Origin: Paracoccaceae bacterium
Lineage (GTDB): Bacteria > Pseudomonadota > Alphaproteobacteria > Rhodobacterales > Rhodobacteraceae
Reading direction: 5' to 3'
Length of the DNA stretch: 64,000 nucleotides
Assembly: GCA_024742695.1 (NCBI GenBank)
Contig: JANSXY010000013.1
Span: 30,988 to 94,987, forward strand
The notes beneath the pieces were generated by a model that saw only the letters and a list, made by a program, of their open reading frames with translations, had not been told where the DNA came from and did no database searches. A program made the translations under genes and the position numbers. This document shows, one piece after another, positions 21,918-30,089 of the stretch (position 1 is the first letter of the stretch; the number at the start of each line of letters is the position of its first letter).

Positions 21918-23006
21918 GTGACACCCCAACCCGGCGACGCGCTGCCCATCTCGGTTCGGAACGTCACCAAGACCTACGGGTCGGTCCACGCGCTTGACGA
22001 CGTGTCGATCGAGGTCGAAAGCGGCGAGTTCCTCACCCTTCTGGGACCGTCCGGATCGGGAAAGACAACGCTTCTGATGGTGCTGGCCGGGTTCACGCGG
22101 CCCGATTGCGGGAGCCTGAAGTTCGGCGACCGCGAGGTGATCCGCACGCCGCCGCATCTGCGCGATGTCGGCATGACCTTTCAAAGCTACGCGCTGTTTC
22201 CGCACATGACGGTGGCGGGCAACGTCGGCTACCCGTTGCGGCTGCGCAAGGTGCCGAAGCCGGAACTGGACGAGCGCGTCGAGCGGGCGCTCGAGACGGT
22301 GCAACTGGGCGGGTTCGGCAGCCGCCGGATCGACCAGTTGTCGGGCGGGCAGAAGCAGCGTGTCGCCGTGGCTCGCGCCATCGTCTTCGAGCCGCGTATC
22401 CTGCTGATGGACGAGCCGTTGTCGGCGCTCGACAAGAAGCTGCGCGACCAGATGCAGATCGAACTGCGGCACCTGCACGAGAAACTGGGGATGACGACGG
22501 TCTATGTCACCCACGACCAGCGCGAGGCGCTGACGATGTCGGACCGGATCGCGGTGGTCAACCACGGCCGGATCATGCAACTGGCCACGCCGCGCGACCT
22601 TTACGAACGGCCGGCGAACCGCTTCGTCGCGGATTTCATCGGGGATTCGACCTTCCTGAGGGTCGACCGGCGGGGCGACCGGATCAGCTACGGCGACACG
22701 GCGCTGCGGCTGGCCGCGCCGCCGCCCGCCGCGGACAACCTGCTGCTGATGATCCGCCCGGAACGGATCGTCCTGTCGCCGGAGGGGCCGCGCGAGGGCG
22801 CCAACAATTTCGCCGCGACGGCAACCGATGTCGTCTACCAGGGCGACAGCTTCCTGCTGAACGCGCGGCTGCCCGATGGCAACACCATCGCGCTGCGGGG
22901 CGCGATGCGGGGCGAGAACGTCGTGGCGCTGCCGCGCGTCGGCGATGCCCTGACGCTGAGCCTGGCGCCCGAGGATACCGTGCTGATCGACGGCAGTGAG
23001 GGCTGA
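21918..23006 (+). CDS. Polyamine-type ABC transporter ATP-binding protein
   Basis: PotA-like ATPase of 362 residues: Walker A GPSGSGKTT near residue 44, Q-loop TFQSYALFP, signature LSGGQKQR near 142, Walker B LLMDEP near 164, H-loop VTHDQ, and a C-terminal TOBE domain (MIRPERI onwards). The GTG at 21918 has GGCGGAGAG just upstream and is preferred over the longer in-frame TTG at 21891. It energises the two permeases that follow. Confidence 0.92.
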   Translation: MTPQPGDALPISVRNVTKTYGSVHALDDVSIEVESGEFLTLLGPSGSGKTTLLMVLAGFTRPDCGSLKFGDREVIRTPPHLRDVGMTFQSYALFPHMTVAGNVGYPLRLRKVPKPELDERVERALETVQLGGFGSRRIDQLSGGQKQRVAVARAIVFEPRILLMDEPLSALDKKLRDQMQIELRHLHEKLGMTTVYVTHDQREALTMSDRIAVVNHGRIMQLATPRDLYERPANRFVADFIGDSTFLRVDRRGDRISYGDTALRLAAPPPAADNLLLMIRPERIVLSPEGPREGANNFAATATDVVYQGDSFLLNARLPDGNTIALRGAMRGENVVALPRVGDALTLSLAPEDTVLIDGSEG

Positions 23007-23007
23007 G

Positions 23008-23895
23008 ATGGGCGCCGCGCGGATCAACGAGGCGGGGCTTCGGCGCGACGAACGGCTGGAACGGCTGAAGCTGTTCGGCCTGTCCTCGCCGGCGATCTTG
23101 CTGATCCTCGTGATCCTGGTGCTGCCGGTCGGCTGGCTGTTCTACGTGTCGTTCATCGGCGCGGACGGCAGCTTTTCGCTGGAAAACTACGAGCGGATGC
23201 TGAAACGCAAATCCTACGCCCGGATCTTCCGCACGACCTTCGAGGTCAGCTTCCTGACGACCGGCCTGTGCATCCTGATCGGCTATCCGCTGGCCTATTT
23301 CATCTCGCAGCTGCCGAACCGGCTGGCCAACCTGTGCCTGATAACGGTCCTGCTGCCGTTCTGGACCTCGCTTCTGGTGCGCACCTACGCCTGGCTGGTG
23401 CTGCTGCAGAAGCAGGGGCTGGTGAACGACTGGGCGATCTCGCTCGGGCTGTGGGAGGAACCGGTGAAGATGGTCCACAACATGACGGGCAACCTGATCG
23501 GGATGGTGCATATCATGCTGCCGTTCCTGATCCTGCCGGTCTATGGCGCGATGCGGGCGATCAGCCGCGACTACATGAAGGCCGCGTCGAACCTTGGCGC
23601 CGGGCCGGTGCGCGCCTTCTGGACGGTGTTCTTCCCGCTCAGCCTGCCGGGGCTCTTCGCCGGGTCGCTGATGGTGTTCATCCTGTGCCTTGGCTTCTTC
23701 GTCACCCCGGCGGTTCTGGGCGGCGGCAAGGTGATCATGGTGTCGATGCAGATCGTCTCGAACATCGAGCTGTTCGTGAACTGGGGCGCGGCCAGCGCGC
23801 TGGGCGTGGTGCTGCTGGTCATGACCTTCGCGATCCTCTGGGTGGCCTCGCGGTTCCTGCGGCTTGAACAGATGACCGGCGGCGGGGGGCACTGA
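23008..23895 (+). CDS. Polyamine-type ABC transporter permease 1
   Basis: PotB-like inner-membrane permease, 295 residues, about six transmembrane helices. The EAA loop that docks on the ATPase is visible as KAASNLGAGPVRAFWTVFFPLSLPG (given as a landmark near residues 193-217, key residues G199 and P213-P216 region). It follows the ATPase gene with one intervening base and overlaps the second permease by TGATG. Confidence 0.92.
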   Translation: MGAARINEAGLRRDERLERLKLFGLSSPAILLILVILVLPVGWLFYVSFIGADGSFSLENYERMLKRKSYARIFRTTFEVSFLTTGLCILIGYPLAYFISQLPNRLANLCLITVLLPFWTSLLVRTYAWLVLLQKQGLVNDWAISLGLWEEPVKMVHNMTGNLIGMVHIMLPFLILPVYGAMRAISRDYMKAASNLGAGPVRAFWTVFFPLSLPGLFAGSLMVFILCLGFFVTPAVLGGGKVIMVSMQIVSNIELFVNWGAASALGVVLLVMTFAILWVASRFLRLEQMTGGGGH

Positions 23896-24710
23896 TGCTG
23901 CGCTGGCTGACCTCTCCGGCGACCGAAACGCAGGTCACGCACGGGCAGCGCGCTTGGCTTTACGTCTTCGCCGTGATCGTCATGGTGCTTTTGGTGGTGC
24001 CGACGCTGATCGTCGTGCCGATGTCCTTTTCCGACAGCCAGTACCTCGAGTTTCCGCCCGAGGTCTGGTCGACGCGCTGGTACCAACACTACTTCGGCTC
24101 GGCTGAATGGATGCTGGCCACCCGAACCTCGTTCAAGGTCGCGTTCCTGACGATGATCGTCGCCACCCCTGTCGGGGTGCTGGCGGCCTACGGGCTGCAC
24201 GCCTCGAAGATCCGCTTCGTGCGCGCGGCCTTCGTGCTGATGATCACGCCGATGATGGTGCCCCTGGTGCTGGTCGCGATCGGGGCGTTCTATGCCTATG
24301 TCCAGCTCAAGATCCTCTACACGATCACCGGGCTGGTGCTGGCGCATACCGTGCTGGCCCTGCCGCTTGTGGTGATCGTCACCGGCGCGGCGCTGAAAAG
24401 CTACGACATGGCGCAGGAAGAGGCCGCCCGCAGCCTTGGCGCGCCGCGCTGGAAGGCGTTCCTGACCGTGACGTTGCCGCAGATCCGCTTTGCCGTGATC
24501 ACCGGCGCGTTGCTGGCGTTCCTGACCTCGTTCGACGAGGTCGTGGTGGCTATGTTCATCTCGGGCGGCGACAACCCGACGCTGACGCGCAACATGTTCA
24601 ACGCGCTGCGCGACCAGATCGACCCGACGATCGCCTCGATCTCGACCATCATGGTGCTGGTGACCACCGTGATGATGCTGCTGGCGCAGCTTTTCGGGCA
24701 GAAGAAGTAG
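23895..24710 (+). CDS. Polyamine-type ABC transporter permease 2
   Basis: PotC-like permease, 271 residues, six predicted transmembrane helices; the EAA loop reads QEEAARSLGAPRWKAF and is followed by VTLPQI. The start overlaps the upstream stop (TGATG). It completes a binding protein-ATPase-two permease importer. The 123-base gap after it leads to the LysR gene, which may be transcribed separately. Confidence 0.92.
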   Translation: MLRWLTSPATETQVTHGQRAWLYVFAVIVMVLLVVPTLIVVPMSFSDSQYLEFPPEVWSTRWYQHYFGSAEWMLATRTSFKVAFLTMIVATPVGVLAAYGLHASKIRFVRAAFVLMITPMMVPLVLVAIGAFYAYVQLKILYTITGLVLAHTVLALPLVVIVTGAALKSYDMAQEEAARSLGAPRWKAFLTVTLPQIRFAVITGALLAFLTSFDEVVVAMFISGGDNPTLTRNMFNALRDQIDPTIASISTIMVLVTTVMMLLAQLFGQKK

Positions 24711-24833
24711 TCCGACGCGCCGCCGGACGATCCGTTTCCGCGCCCGGCTCCGCGGGTTCCGCTTGCCTCATAAAGGAAAAGAAACTTAGATGCTGGAAAA
24801 TTCCGCGCGTCTTATACCTTTGGGGGGAGGGGG

Positions 24834-25748
24834 ATGCATCTGAAGCTTCGGCAACTGGCCGTGTTCCATGCCGTGATGGAGGAGGGCTCCGTTTCCAAGG
24901 CGGCGGAGCGCATGGGGCTCACGCAGCCCGCCGTCAGCATCGCCCTGACGACGCTGGAAGAAACGCTGGGCTATTCGCTCTTCAACCGCTCCAAGGGCTA
25001 TTTCGTTCCGCGCCCCGAGGCGGAGCAGCTGCACGAGGATGCGGAACTGGCGATCCTCGCCTTCGAGCGTTTCGCCTCGCACGCGCAGCTGATCGGCAAG
25101 GGCGATGCCGGGGTCGTGCGGATGGGATCGATCGGCGCGACCGCCTTCAATTTCCTGCCCGGCCTGATCTCCGGCTACACCGGCCACCGCGACCGGATCG
25201 AGATCCAGCTTCAGGTCCGGTCCTCCACCCAGATCGCCTACCTGGTGGGCAACGGGCAGATCGATATCGGCTTCGTCGAGGCGCCGGTCGCCGCGCATTC
25301 GGTGACGGCGCGGAATTTCTCGATCCCCTGCGTCTGCATCCTGCGCGGCGACGATCCGCTGGCGGAAAAGCCGGTGCTCACCCCGGCGGACCTGGCCGAG
25401 CGGCGCATGATCTCGGTCTACGAGGATCACCAGCTCGACCGGCAGCTCAAGGCCGCCTTCGTGGCCGCCGGGGTGCCGTGGTACTCGCAGATCCGCTGCT
25501 ATTTCTTCGCCATCATGCGCAGCCTCGTCGCCAACGGAACCGGCGTCGCGGTGGTCGATGCGATCAATGGCTGCGCCGAGTTGAACGACGGTGTCGTCTG
25601 GCGACCGTTCCGGCCCGACGTGGTGTTCGAAATGGCGGTGATCACCCGCGCCGACACCGCCCTTCAGGCGCCGACGGTCGCGTTCCTCGAGATGACGATC
25701 GACCGGTTGCAGGCGCATGAGCGCCTGTTCGACGGGGTTGGGCGATAG
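24834..25748 (+). CDS. LysR-family transcriptional regulator
   Basis: LysR-type activator/repressor of 304 residues. The N-terminal winged HTH (residues 1-60: LRQLAVFHAVMEEGSVSKAA, then RMGLTQPAVSIALTTLE) is followed by the effector-binding domain of two periplasmic-binding-protein-like lobes from about residue 92. GGGGGGAGGGGG precedes the ATG. Its position directly after the amine oxidase/ABC transporter cluster, same strand, suggests that it controls that cluster in response to the imported amine; this is inference. Confidence 0.88.
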   Translation: MHLKLRQLAVFHAVMEEGSVSKAAERMGLTQPAVSIALTTLEETLGYSLFNRSKGYFVPRPEAEQLHEDAELAILAFERFASHAQLIGKGDAGVVRMGSIGATAFNFLPGLISGYTGHRDRIEIQLQVRSSTQIAYLVGNGQIDIGFVEAPVAAHSVTARNFSIPCVCILRGDDPLAEKPVLTPADLAERRMISVYEDHQLDRQLKAAFVAAGVPWYSQIRCYFFAIMRSLVANGTGVAVVDAINGCAELNDGVVWRPFRPDVVFEMAVITRADTALQAPTVAFLEMTIDRLQAHERLFDGVGR

Positions 25749-25772
25749 CCCCCGGCAGCGCCGTGGCCCGGA

Positions 25773-26339
25773 TCAGCGCCCCATGCCGTAGAATTCGTCG
25801 TTCGGGCGCATTGCGGTGAGGTTCGCCATGCGGTTGCTGAGGCCGAAGAACGCCGTGACGCCGGCGATGTCCCAGATCGCCTCGTCGTCGAAACCGTGCG
25901 CGCGCAGCGCCGCGAAATCCTCGTCCGCGATCGCGCCGGCGTCGTTCGACACCTTCAGCGCGAACTCCAGCATCGCCTTGTGGCGCGCGCTGATGTCAGC
26001 CTTGCGGTAGTTCGTGGCGACCTGGTCGGCGACCTGCGGGTTCCTGGCGCGAATCCGCAGCACCGCGCCGTGGGCGACGACGCAGTAAAGGCAGTTGTTG
26101 GCGCTCGACGTGGCGACGATGATCATCTCCTTCTCCGCCTGCGTCAGCCGCTCGGTGTACATCACCGCGTCATGGTAGGCGAAGAAGGCGCGGAACTCGT
26201 CCGGCCGGTGGGCGAGGGTCAGGAAGACGTTGGGGATGAAGCCGGCCTTTTCCTGCACCGCGAGGATCGCGGCGCGAATATCGTCGGGAAGCTCCGACAG
26301 TTCGGGGATCGGGTAGCGGCTGATCGGGGGGTTCGGCAT
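25773..26339 (-). CDS. AhpD-like carboxymuconolactone decarboxylase-family protein
   Basis: Peroxidase-related CMD/AhpD-fold protein of 188 residues, all-helical, with the redox motif CLYCVVAHG (Cys-x-x-Cys plus the downstream His) that gives AhpD proteins thiol-dependent peroxidase activity. Last gene of a four-gene minus-strand operon (methyltransferase-VOC-acyl-CoA ligase-this gene). A role in detoxifying peroxides or in the pathway itself cannot be told apart from sequence. Confidence 0.88.
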   Translation of the reverse strand: MPNPPISRYPIPELSELPDDIRAAILAVQEKAGFIPNVFLTLAHRPDEFRAFFAYHDAVMYTERLTQAEKEMIIVATSSANNCLYCVVAHGAVLRIRARNPQVADQVATNYRKADISARHKAMLEFALKVSNDAGAIADEDFAALRAHGFDDEAIWDIAGVTAFFGLSNRMANLTAMRPNDEFYGMGR

Positions 26340-26369
26340 CGGTTTGTCCTGTTGGTTCGGATCGTTGGG

Positions 26370-27995
26370 TCAAAGGTCTTTCCAGAGCACCTTGCCGGCC
26401 CCCGACCGGGGCAGGCTTTCGCGGAACTCGAAGCGCCGCGGTACCTTGTAGGCCGCCATGTTGGCGCGGCACCAGTCCGTCAGCGCCGCGGCGGAAAGAT
26501 CGCCGCCCGGCCTTGGAACGATCACCGCGCGCACCGTCTCGCCCGACCGGGGATCGGGGTCGCCGACGATGCAGGCCTCCTTGATGCCGGGATGTCCGTG
26601 CAGGATCGCCTCGACCTCGGCGGGCCAGACCTTCAGCCCCGCGACGTTGATCATCCGCTTCAGCCGGTCGACGAAGAAGAAATAGCCCGCCTCGTCGACA
26701 TAGCCGACATCGCCGGTCCGGAAGAACCGCTTGCCGTCGAGCGTGAGGAAGGCAGCCTCGGTCTCTTCAGGCCGGTTCCAGTAGCCCTGGAACACCTGCG
26801 GCGCATGGGTGACGATCTCTCCGGGCGCGTTCGGGCCGAGCTCGCGCCCCGTGGCCGGGTCGACGATACGAGAATCCACGTCGCAGATCGGGATGCCGAG
26901 GCATTGCGGCTTCGGCGCGGCGGGCGGGTTGATGTGGATCGGCGCCATGGTTTCGGTCAGGCCGTAGGCCTCGATGTAGTCGAGCCCGATCAGGTCCGCC
27001 ATCTTTCGCGCCACGCCGTCGGGCATCTGCGCGCCGCCGCCGCCGATCGCGACAAGCGACGACAGGTCGATCTCTTCGATCCCCGGCAGGTCGAGAAAGT
27101 CGATCATGCTGGTGGTGATCGACCGCCAGTGCTGGATCCGGTGATCCGCGATGATCCGCGCGGCGGCGCGGGCGTTCCAGCGCGTCGTCAGATAGATCGT
27201 CGAGGCCGTGAGGATCGGCAGGTTCATCGAATGCTGCATGCCGGTGACGTGGCAGAACGGCAGCGTGGCCAGCACCCGCGCGCCGGGCGACATCCCGACC
27301 CAGCCGGGATAGGCATGGATCGGCGCATTCACGCTGGCATGGGTGTGAAGGCAACCCTTGGGCAGGCCGGTTGTGCCCGAGCTGTAGGGGATGATGCACC
27401 AGTCTTCGGGCCCGCGATCGTGATCGGGGGCGGCCCCTCCCCGCGCCAGGGCCTCTGCCCAGGGGATGCCGACCGGGGCGGGGCCGGTCTCGGCGAAGTC
27501 GGCGGGGAAGTCGTGGTCCGGCGGCCGCCCGGCATGGTCGCGGTAGCGCACCGAGATCAGCCGCTCGTCGCCCAGTTCGGCGGCCACCGCCGCCACCTCG
27601 TCGCCCAGTTCCTCGCCGAACACCACCGCCCGCGCGCCGGAGTCGCGCAGGACGTGCGACAGCTCGCCCCGCCGGCACATCGGGTTGACCGGCACGATCA
27701 CGGCATTGGCGGCCAGGATCGCGTAGTAGGCGATGACGAACTGCGGAGCGTTCTGCATGTAGAGCGCGACGCGGTCGTCCGGGCCGATGCCCGCGACGCG
27801 GTGCAGATACCCCGCCAGACGGCGCGCCTGCCCGAGCAGATCGTCGTAGCGCAGCGTCGCGCCATAGTACCAGATCGCCGCCCGGTCCGGCGCCTGCCCG
27901 GCGGAGCGCACAAGATTGTGGAACACCGAGTGCGGCGCCGGCGGCAGGCTGTGCGGCAGCCCCTTCGGCCATACGCCGTAGTGCCGGCTTTGCAT
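26370..27995 (-). CDS. Acyl-CoA synthetase (AMP-binding, class I adenylate-forming)
   Basis: 541-residue ANL-superfamily ligase that activates a carboxylate with ATP and CoA. Motifs: phosphate loop YSSGTTGLPKG, A5 motif YGLTETMAPI, TGDVGYVDE, hinge DRLKRMINVAGLKVWP and the C-terminal lysine motif RSGAGKVLWK. It resembles the CaiC/long-chain FadD-like side of the family, but substrate specificity cannot be read off. It lies between the VOC gene (21-base gap) and the AhpD-like gene (30-base gap) in the GcvT/DmdA-like operon, so the substrate is probably the acid left after demethylation. Confidence 0.9.
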   Translation of the reverse strand: MQSRHYGVWPKGLPHSLPPAPHSVFHNLVRSAGQAPDRAAIWYYGATLRYDDLLGQARRLAGYLHRVAGIGPDDRVALYMQNAPQFVIAYYAILAANAVIVPVNPMCRRGELSHVLRDSGARAVVFGEELGDEVAAVAAELGDERLISVRYRDHAGRPPDHDFPADFAETGPAPVGIPWAEALARGGAAPDHDRGPEDWCIIPYSSGTTGLPKGCLHTHASVNAPIHAYPGWVGMSPGARVLATLPFCHVTGMQHSMNLPILTASTIYLTTRWNARAAARIIADHRIQHWRSITTSMIDFLDLPGIEEIDLSSLVAIGGGGAQMPDGVARKMADLIGLDYIEAYGLTETMAPIHINPPAAPKPQCLGIPICDVDSRIVDPATGRELGPNAPGEIVTHAPQVFQGYWNRPEETEAAFLTLDGKRFFRTGDVGYVDEAGYFFFVDRLKRMINVAGLKVWPAEVEAILHGHPGIKEACIVGDPDPRSGETVRAVIVPRPGGDLSAAALTDWCRANMAAYKVPRRFEFRESLPRSGAGKVLWKDL

Positions 27996-28016
27996 GACGG
28001 GACTCTCCCGCGCCGC

Positions 28017-28523
28017 TCAGTCCGGCGGCAGCTGGTTGCCGGCCAGCAGGTTGAGCTTGGGGTTCTGCGCGTATTTCCGGCACAGGCGTTCGCAGCCCTC
28101 GTAGGTGGCATCGAATGGCCCGGCCTTCCAGCCGGTCAGTTGCAGCACCACCCCGTTGCCGACCTTGGGCCCGGCCAGCGCCTCCTGGTAGTCGGCATCG
28201 GCCATCTCGGTCTTGTCGAGCTTCACGCCCTTGGCCTCGAGCTCGGCGACATATTCCTCGATATCGTCGATCTCGAGCCCGATATGCTGGATGCCGTTGC
28301 CATGCTTCTCGACGAACTTGGAAATGAAGCTGTCGGGATCGTCGCTGGCGATGAAGCTCATGATCGAGACGCCGAAGCGCACGCAGGCGCCGCGATAGCG
28401 GTCCTCGATCGACTCGAATTCCATCATCATCTCGCCGCCGAGGGTGTTGATCGCGTTGTCCAGCGCGGCGGGCAGATCCTTGACGGCGAATGCGATGTGG
28501 TTGATGGCGGTGATCCTGGCCAT
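28017..28523 (-). CDS. VOC-family metalloprotein (methylmalonyl-CoA epimerase-like)
   Basis: 168-residue vicinal-oxygen-chelate protein: two beta-alpha-beta-beta-beta modules beginning INHIAFAVKDL and IQHIGLEIDDIEEY, which carry the metal-binding histidines. Resemblance is closest to methylmalonyl-CoA epimerase/4-HPPD-like small VOC proteins; the C-terminal 30 residues (CERLCRKYAQNPKLNLL) are an unusual extension. Second gene of the methyltransferase operon. A CoA-thioester epimerase or lyase would fit with the ligase next to it, but the reaction is not known. Confidence 0.85.
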   Translation of the reverse strand: MARITAINHIAFAVKDLPAALDNAINTLGGEMMMEFESIEDRYRGACVRFGVSIMSFIASDDPDSFISKFVEKHGNGIQHIGLEIDDIEEYVAELEAKGVKLDKTEMADADYQEALAGPKVGNGVVLQLTGWKAGPFDATYEGCERLCRKYAQNPKLNLLAGNQLPPD

Positions 28524-28567
28524 GTCTTCGGTCCTTCTGCGGGTCTCTCGGGTGGGCGGCGTGCGCC

Positions 28568-29743
28568 TCAGGCGGCGGTGTTGGCAAAAAGCGCGCGGGC
28601 ATCGCCCTGCTGGCGCTTGGGCAGGAACGGCAGGTCGCAGACCGTGGCGCGGCGCGGCCCGTCCCAGGTCGTGACGTCCAGAACCGTGCCGGGTTGCGCC
28701 GCGTCGACGGCCACGATCCCGATCGCGATGTTGCGCTCCAGCCGCGGCGACCGGGCCAGGCTGGTCAGCTTGCCGACGGCCACGCCGCCGTGCCGCAGCG
28801 GCCAGGGCTCTTCGTTCGCGTGCAGCGGCCCGCCCTCGACGGTCAGCCCCACCAGCTTGCGGCCGGGCGGTTCGCCCCGCAGCCGTTCCAGCGCGTCGCG
28901 GCCGATGAAGCGCGGCGTGTCGTCAAGCTCCACCAACCGGCCCAGCCCGACCTCGAAGGGCGTTTCGGCCAGGGTCATGTCGACCCCCCAGGACAGGATG
29001 CCCGATTCGATCCGCCGGGCCTGGTTGACCGCGCCGGGCGCCACCCCGCAGGAGCGGCCGGCCTCCATCAGCGCCTCGAACAGCGCCTCGCCCTGCGCGG
29101 CGTTCCGCAGGTAGATCTCGTAGCCGAACTCGCCGCTCCAGCCGGTGCGCGAGACGTAAAGCTCGTGGCCCTGGAACGGCGCGGGCGTAAGCCAGTAATA
29201 CTTCAGGTCGAGGATGCCCTCGCCGAACAGGTTGGCCATCAGTCGCGGCGATTTCGGCCCTTGCACCTGGATGACCGAAACCTCCGCGTCGCGGATCGTC
29301 ACCTGCATCGGCATATGGGCGGCAACCGCCCGCGCCCAAAGCTCCAGATCGCAGTCCGAGGTCGACAGCCAGAACCGGTTTTCTGCCAGCCGCAGGATGA
29401 TCGGGTCGCAGACGATGCCCCCGTCGGCCGCCGTGATAAGCGCGTACTTGCATTGCCCGACGGCGCATTTCGCCATGTTGCGCGGGGTCAGGTACTGTAC
29501 GAAATCCGCCGCGTCGGGGCCGCCGATCTCGACCTGGCGCTCGCCCATCACCGGCCAGATCGCGACCTCGTTCGCCACCTTCCAGTATTCGTCCACCGGG
29601 TTCGAGAAGGTGCTGGAGATATAGGTCCGGTTGTAGACCGAATAGGTCCGGCAGCCGTATTTCCACGACACGTCGAAGAAGGCGCCCTTGCGGATTCGCG
29701 GCTGGAATGGCAGCGACGCGCCCTTGTGCGGACTCATGGTCAT
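28568..29743 (-). CDS. GcvT-fold tetrahydrofolate-dependent methyltransferase (DmdA/LigM-like)
   Basis: 391-residue aminomethyltransferase-family protein. The fold is that of glycine-cleavage T-protein: VYNRTYISSTF, ERQVEIGGPDAADFVQYLTPR, GGIVCDPIILRLAENRFW, QVQGPKSPRLM, RTGWSGEFGYEIYL, ARRIESGILSWGVDMT, and the C-terminal beta-barrel. A lone GcvT-fold gene with no gcvH or gcvP nearby points to a demethylase that moves a methyl group to tetrahydrofolate, as in DmdA (dimethylsulfoniopropionate) or LigM/DesA (methoxy aromatics). The substrate is unknown. ATG ACC ATG gives starts at 29743 or 29737. It heads a four-gene operon and is divergent from matB. Confidence 0.85.
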   Translation of the reverse strand: MTMSPHKGASLPFQPRIRKGAFFDVSWKYGCRTYSVYNRTYISSTFSNPVDEYWKVANEVAIWPVMGERQVEIGGPDAADFVQYLTPRNMAKCAVGQCKYALITAADGGIVCDPIILRLAENRFWLSTSDCDLELWARAVAAHMPMQVTIRDAEVSVIQVQGPKSPRLMANLFGEGILDLKYYWLTPAPFQGHELYVSRTGWSGEFGYEIYLRNAAQGEALFEALMEAGRSCGVAPGAVNQARRIESGILSWGVDMTLAETPFEVGLGRLVELDDTPRFIGRDALERLRGEPPGRKLVGLTVEGGPLHANEEPWPLRHGGVAVGKLTSLARSPRLERNIAIGIVAVDAAQPGTVLDVTTWDGPRRATVCDLPFLPKRQQGDARALFANTAA

Positions 29744-30089
29744 GGCCGCCCCACCGTCGCTTGTCCCGCGCCCGGACTGTTGCCGGGCCGCACCCGGCGC
29801 GATGGGCCCCGTCTTCCCCCGATAACCACCGTTCCGCCCCCGTATCGATCTGCCCGGACACGCGTGCGATCCGGTATGCAGCCGGACGTTAGCGGGCCGG
29901 AAATCCGCAGAAAAATAAGAAAACCTGTGCCCTGGAGCCCGCGGATTTATACCGGCCAACGGCGGTACGGAGCGGATTCGCCCGCCCAAAGGCGAGGGGG
30001 CTTTACGATCGCCCGGCGGTCGCGCAGAACCGTCTGAACCACGCCGTTTCGCCCGCCGCCGACCGGGCGCCCGACCGAGGAGCCCGATC
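29744..30089. promoter_or_regulatory. 346-base divergent intergenic region (methyltransferase operon / matB)
   Basis: No gene can be supported here. The middle is a small AT-rich island (29897-29925, AAAAATAAGAAAA) that probably holds one or both divergent promoters. AAGGCGAGGGGG and further G-rich stretches are present, but no clear palindrome, riboswitch or terminator was seen. Confidence 0.4.

Noticed and set aside
20337..23027. An 896-codon minus-strand open frame across the oxidase and ABC transporter genes
   Set aside because: Same shadow composition, and it covers several genes with clear motifs on the plus strand.
25896..29114. A 1072-codon plus-strand open frame opposite the methyltransferase operon
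   Set aside because: No recognisable domain; the minus-strand genes it overlaps all have family motifs.
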